A stretch of DNA of 64,000 bases, from the NCBI RefSeq assembly GCF_008831285.2, contig NC_045147.1:3000001-3064000 (forward strand). The letters run 5' to 3'. Of the stretch, positions 62,286-64,000 are shown in pieces (positions within the stretch are counted from its first letter, which is position 1; every line of letters starts with the position of its first letter). The notes beneath the pieces are model-generated. The model did no database searches and was not told the DNA's origin. It worked only from the letters and a program-made list of their open reading frames with translations. A program made the translations under genes and the position numbers. This DNA comes from Nymphaea colorata (taxonomy: Eukaryota > Streptophyta > Magnoliopsida > Nymphaeales > Nymphaeaceae).

Positions 62286-62327
62286 AATGGTGACTCTAGG
62301 TTTTTAAAATCACTTAGCCATCTAATT
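61676..62327. other. Intergenic, AT-rich, with an (AT)n run
   Basis: No gene is seen. (AT)n of about 45 bp lies at 62238-62283, next to the inverted-repeat arm described below. Confidence 0.4.
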
Positions 62328-62628
62328 ATAACCATGTGATTCATCATGATGGACAGTTAAGAAAAAACAAAGAGAAAAAGACGATAGGTAGTTTCGTCAT
62401 CTAGTATTTGGTCTCACTTTTTTCTTAATGTTTTTCTCTCAACCATCCATCTGCATCAGATGAACGGGCTTGGTTAAATGGTTGAGTGACTATAGATAGC
62501 CAAAGTCATCATTTACTATGTATATATACATATATATGACGTGCGGAGCAGAATGAGCAAGTCTTGCTTATACGCAAATCCGAATAGGACAACAACAATA
62601 AAAGGAGACTGGCGTCTTGTCTGTTCTG

Positions 62629-62768
62629 GCTGCAATCTAGCCATGAGGAGGTTGAAGAGAGCTCTAATAGGCCTTGGAGGACCGAGCCCACGTATTTGGC
62701 AAAATACGGGGATGACTTGTGGCTAGGGGTGAAAGGCCAAGCAAAGACCGGATATAGCTGGTTTTCCC
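62629..62768 (+). pseudogene. Fragment of mitochondrial 26S rRNA gene (NUMT)
   Basis: AGGTTGAAGAGAGCTCTAAT, GGCCTTGGAGGACCGAGCCC, GGGGATGACTTGTGGCTAGG, GGTGAAAGGCCAAGCAAAGA and GGATATAGCTGGTTTTCC follow one another as in plant mitochondrial large-subunit rRNA. The last two form the helix next to the conserved GGTGAAA...TAGCTGGTT core. Only about 140 bp is present, so it is a non-functional nuclear copy. Confidence 0.75.
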
Positions 62769-63274
62769 CACTTCCCTTCATGCCTCCCTGGTAGATGTTC
62801 ATGAAGCTTACCCATTGGGTGTAGTTTTCGCAGCCAAGGAAAGATGCCTTTTTTCTAGCGCGGAAGCTATGGAAATGGCCTTTATCCCGATTTGACATGT
62901 ATCATATGATACGAAATTTCAAGACGTCGACAATAAATTCATGAACTTGGGACTACATAAAGAAGAAAAAAGTGAGTGAAACGAAGTGACCCTCGGGTGA
63001 CGGGCACACGTGGAAAGATCTCTATTGGTCGGGCAGTCGAGGAACAGAGTCATAGCTCACCCACTTTGTTGATTGTCCAGGGGCGACCGGCTAGGGTCCC
63101 CAGAGAGGGGACTCTTTCTCCCATGCCTTGCTCCATCTTCCTTTTTTTTTATTGAAGCAAGCCACTGGTATAGAGGCCAGATAGAAGGTTTCTTTCACCT
63201 CAGATCAAGAAGATATATAAAGAAGGTCAAGAAGATCACGAAGCGAGGGAAGGTTGCATATATATATATATATA
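62769..63274. other. Possible further organelle-derived segments
   Basis: The sequence is GC-richer than its surroundings. The minus frame 62898-62769 reads MSNRDKGHFHSFRARKKASF and GCENYTQWVSFMNIYQGG. A second block (about 62970-63115) reads GAAACGAAGTGACCCTCGGG and CCAGGGGCGACCGGCTAGGG. Both look like plant mitochondrial non-coding or orf sequence, but I cannot name the source. The adjoining 62537-62628 is similar. An (AT)n run closes the block at 63258-63282. Confidence 0.35.
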
Positions 63275-63481
63275 TATATATAATGAGTGAATGATGACTT
63301 TGGCTATCTACAGTTATTCAACCATCTAACCAAGGTCATCCATCTGATGCAGACGGATGGTTGAGAGAAAAACATTGAGAAAAAAGTGAGACCAAATACT
63401 AGATGATGAAAGTATCTATCACCTTTATCTCTTTGTTCTTTCTTAACTGTCCATCACGATGGATCAAACGGTTATATATAT

Positions 63482-64000
63482 ATATCCCTAAATGGTTCTT
63501 CATGAAATTTTTTATTTGAAATGGAGTTTATAGAGCATGTACATGGTGACCAATAATCTCTCAATCAGGTATGAAGACTATTCAGATATCGTGTATCTAT
63601 GCATGCCTTACAGTTGTAAGTTAAGGCCCAGTAGGTGGATGCATATGAGTTTGATTTAGATGTCATACAACAAATTTGGTAGTTCTCCATGACATGTGAA
63701 TGGAGTTTAATCCCCAAGAATTCCATGCTATAGAATATTTAGGCCTTTTTCTTTCTTTTTATGATAACCAGCTTAACAATGCTTGGCACCTTCCTATCTC
63801 TTCTTAATTCTACCTTTCTTTTGGCACAACCATAAGCCTTTTAATGTTGTATCTTCTTAGTTTATAATCTGACGAGCTCTGGTTTGCTTCTTAACTGGCA
63901 AGGCAACAGCTTCAATAGCATACAAGCACCTCTTTCATTTAGCATGTATGCAATAAGCAACTCTTGTGGTTCAAGTTGTATGTGTATGATGCACAGAAGT
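63482..64000. other. Right edge, no feature seen
   Basis: AT-rich sequence with no open frame above 60 codons and no recognised motif. Confidence 0.4.

Larger units (their letters stand above)
62328..63470. repeat. Inverted repeat of about 200 bp flanking organelle-like DNA
   Basis: The left arm 62328-62526 (CATGATGGACAGTTAAGAAA, TAGTATTTGGTCTCAC, TCAACCATCCATCTGCATCA, GATAGCCAAAGTCATCAT) reappears in reverse complement at about 63275-63470 at roughly 85 % identity. Both arms end at TA-rich runs on both sides. They may be the long terminal repeats of one DNA element or two copies of one MITE in opposite orientation. Confidence 0.85.

Overview
The window is nuclear DNA of a flowering plant. 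The evidence is spliced genes with GT-AG introns, plant-type gene families (plastid tRNA-Arg adenosine deaminase, a mitochondrial PPR protein, NC2-alpha, a GGCT2-type glutathione-degrading enzyme, ZIP metal transporters), AT-rich intergenic DNA full of (AT)n and (GA)n runs, and decayed copia, LINE and hAT-type elements. Nothing fixes the species. All coordinates below are read by eye; exon borders were placed by splice consensus, reading phase and protein family conservation.

Layout, left to right. 1-10.3 kb: minus-strand plastid TADA gene, one huge first exon (5475-9964), a short second exon, and a third exon that runs off the left edge. A 5.2 kb intron carries a decayed Ty1/copia element. 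10.3-17 kb: mostly featureless, with a 98-bp tandem repeat and a few exon-like islands that do not join into a protein. 17.0-18.2 kb: intronless minus-strand PPR gene. 18.8-20.7 kb: 5'-truncated LINE followed by a long (CT)n(AT)n tract. 20.7-29.8 kb: intergenic, with a small two-exon gene of unknown function (23.2-23.7 kb), a tRNA-like sequence and a second LINE fragment. 29.85-32.4 kb: plus-strand NC2-alpha gene, six exons. 32.46-41.73 kb: minus-strand GGCT2 gene, eight exons, ending only 64 bp from the NC2-alpha stop. Its 6 kb third intron holds an hAT-derived element with an 8-bp target duplication and a plastid-like tRNA-Phe. 44.4-46.0 and 51.0-54.0 kb: two tandem minus-strand ZIP transporter genes, with a third, broken scrap of the last exon at 50.84 kb. 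54-64 kb: no gene seen. This stretch has at least two intact-ended MITEs of one family, and near the right edge an inverted repeat enclosing what reads as mitochondrial 26S rRNA sequence.

How the genes relate. They are ordinary housekeeping and nutrient genes with no shared pathway: plastid tRNA editing, mitochondrial RNA handling, transcription repression, glutathione turnover and metal uptake. The only functional cluster is the ZIP pair. I see no sign of a new multi-gene system. The unusual material is structural: internal tandem duplications in the TADA N-terminal extension, a probable GC-AG intron made mostly of microsatellite in the GGCT gene, organelle-derived sequence in two places, and a family of short elements sharing TAGGGATGTCAAC-like ends.
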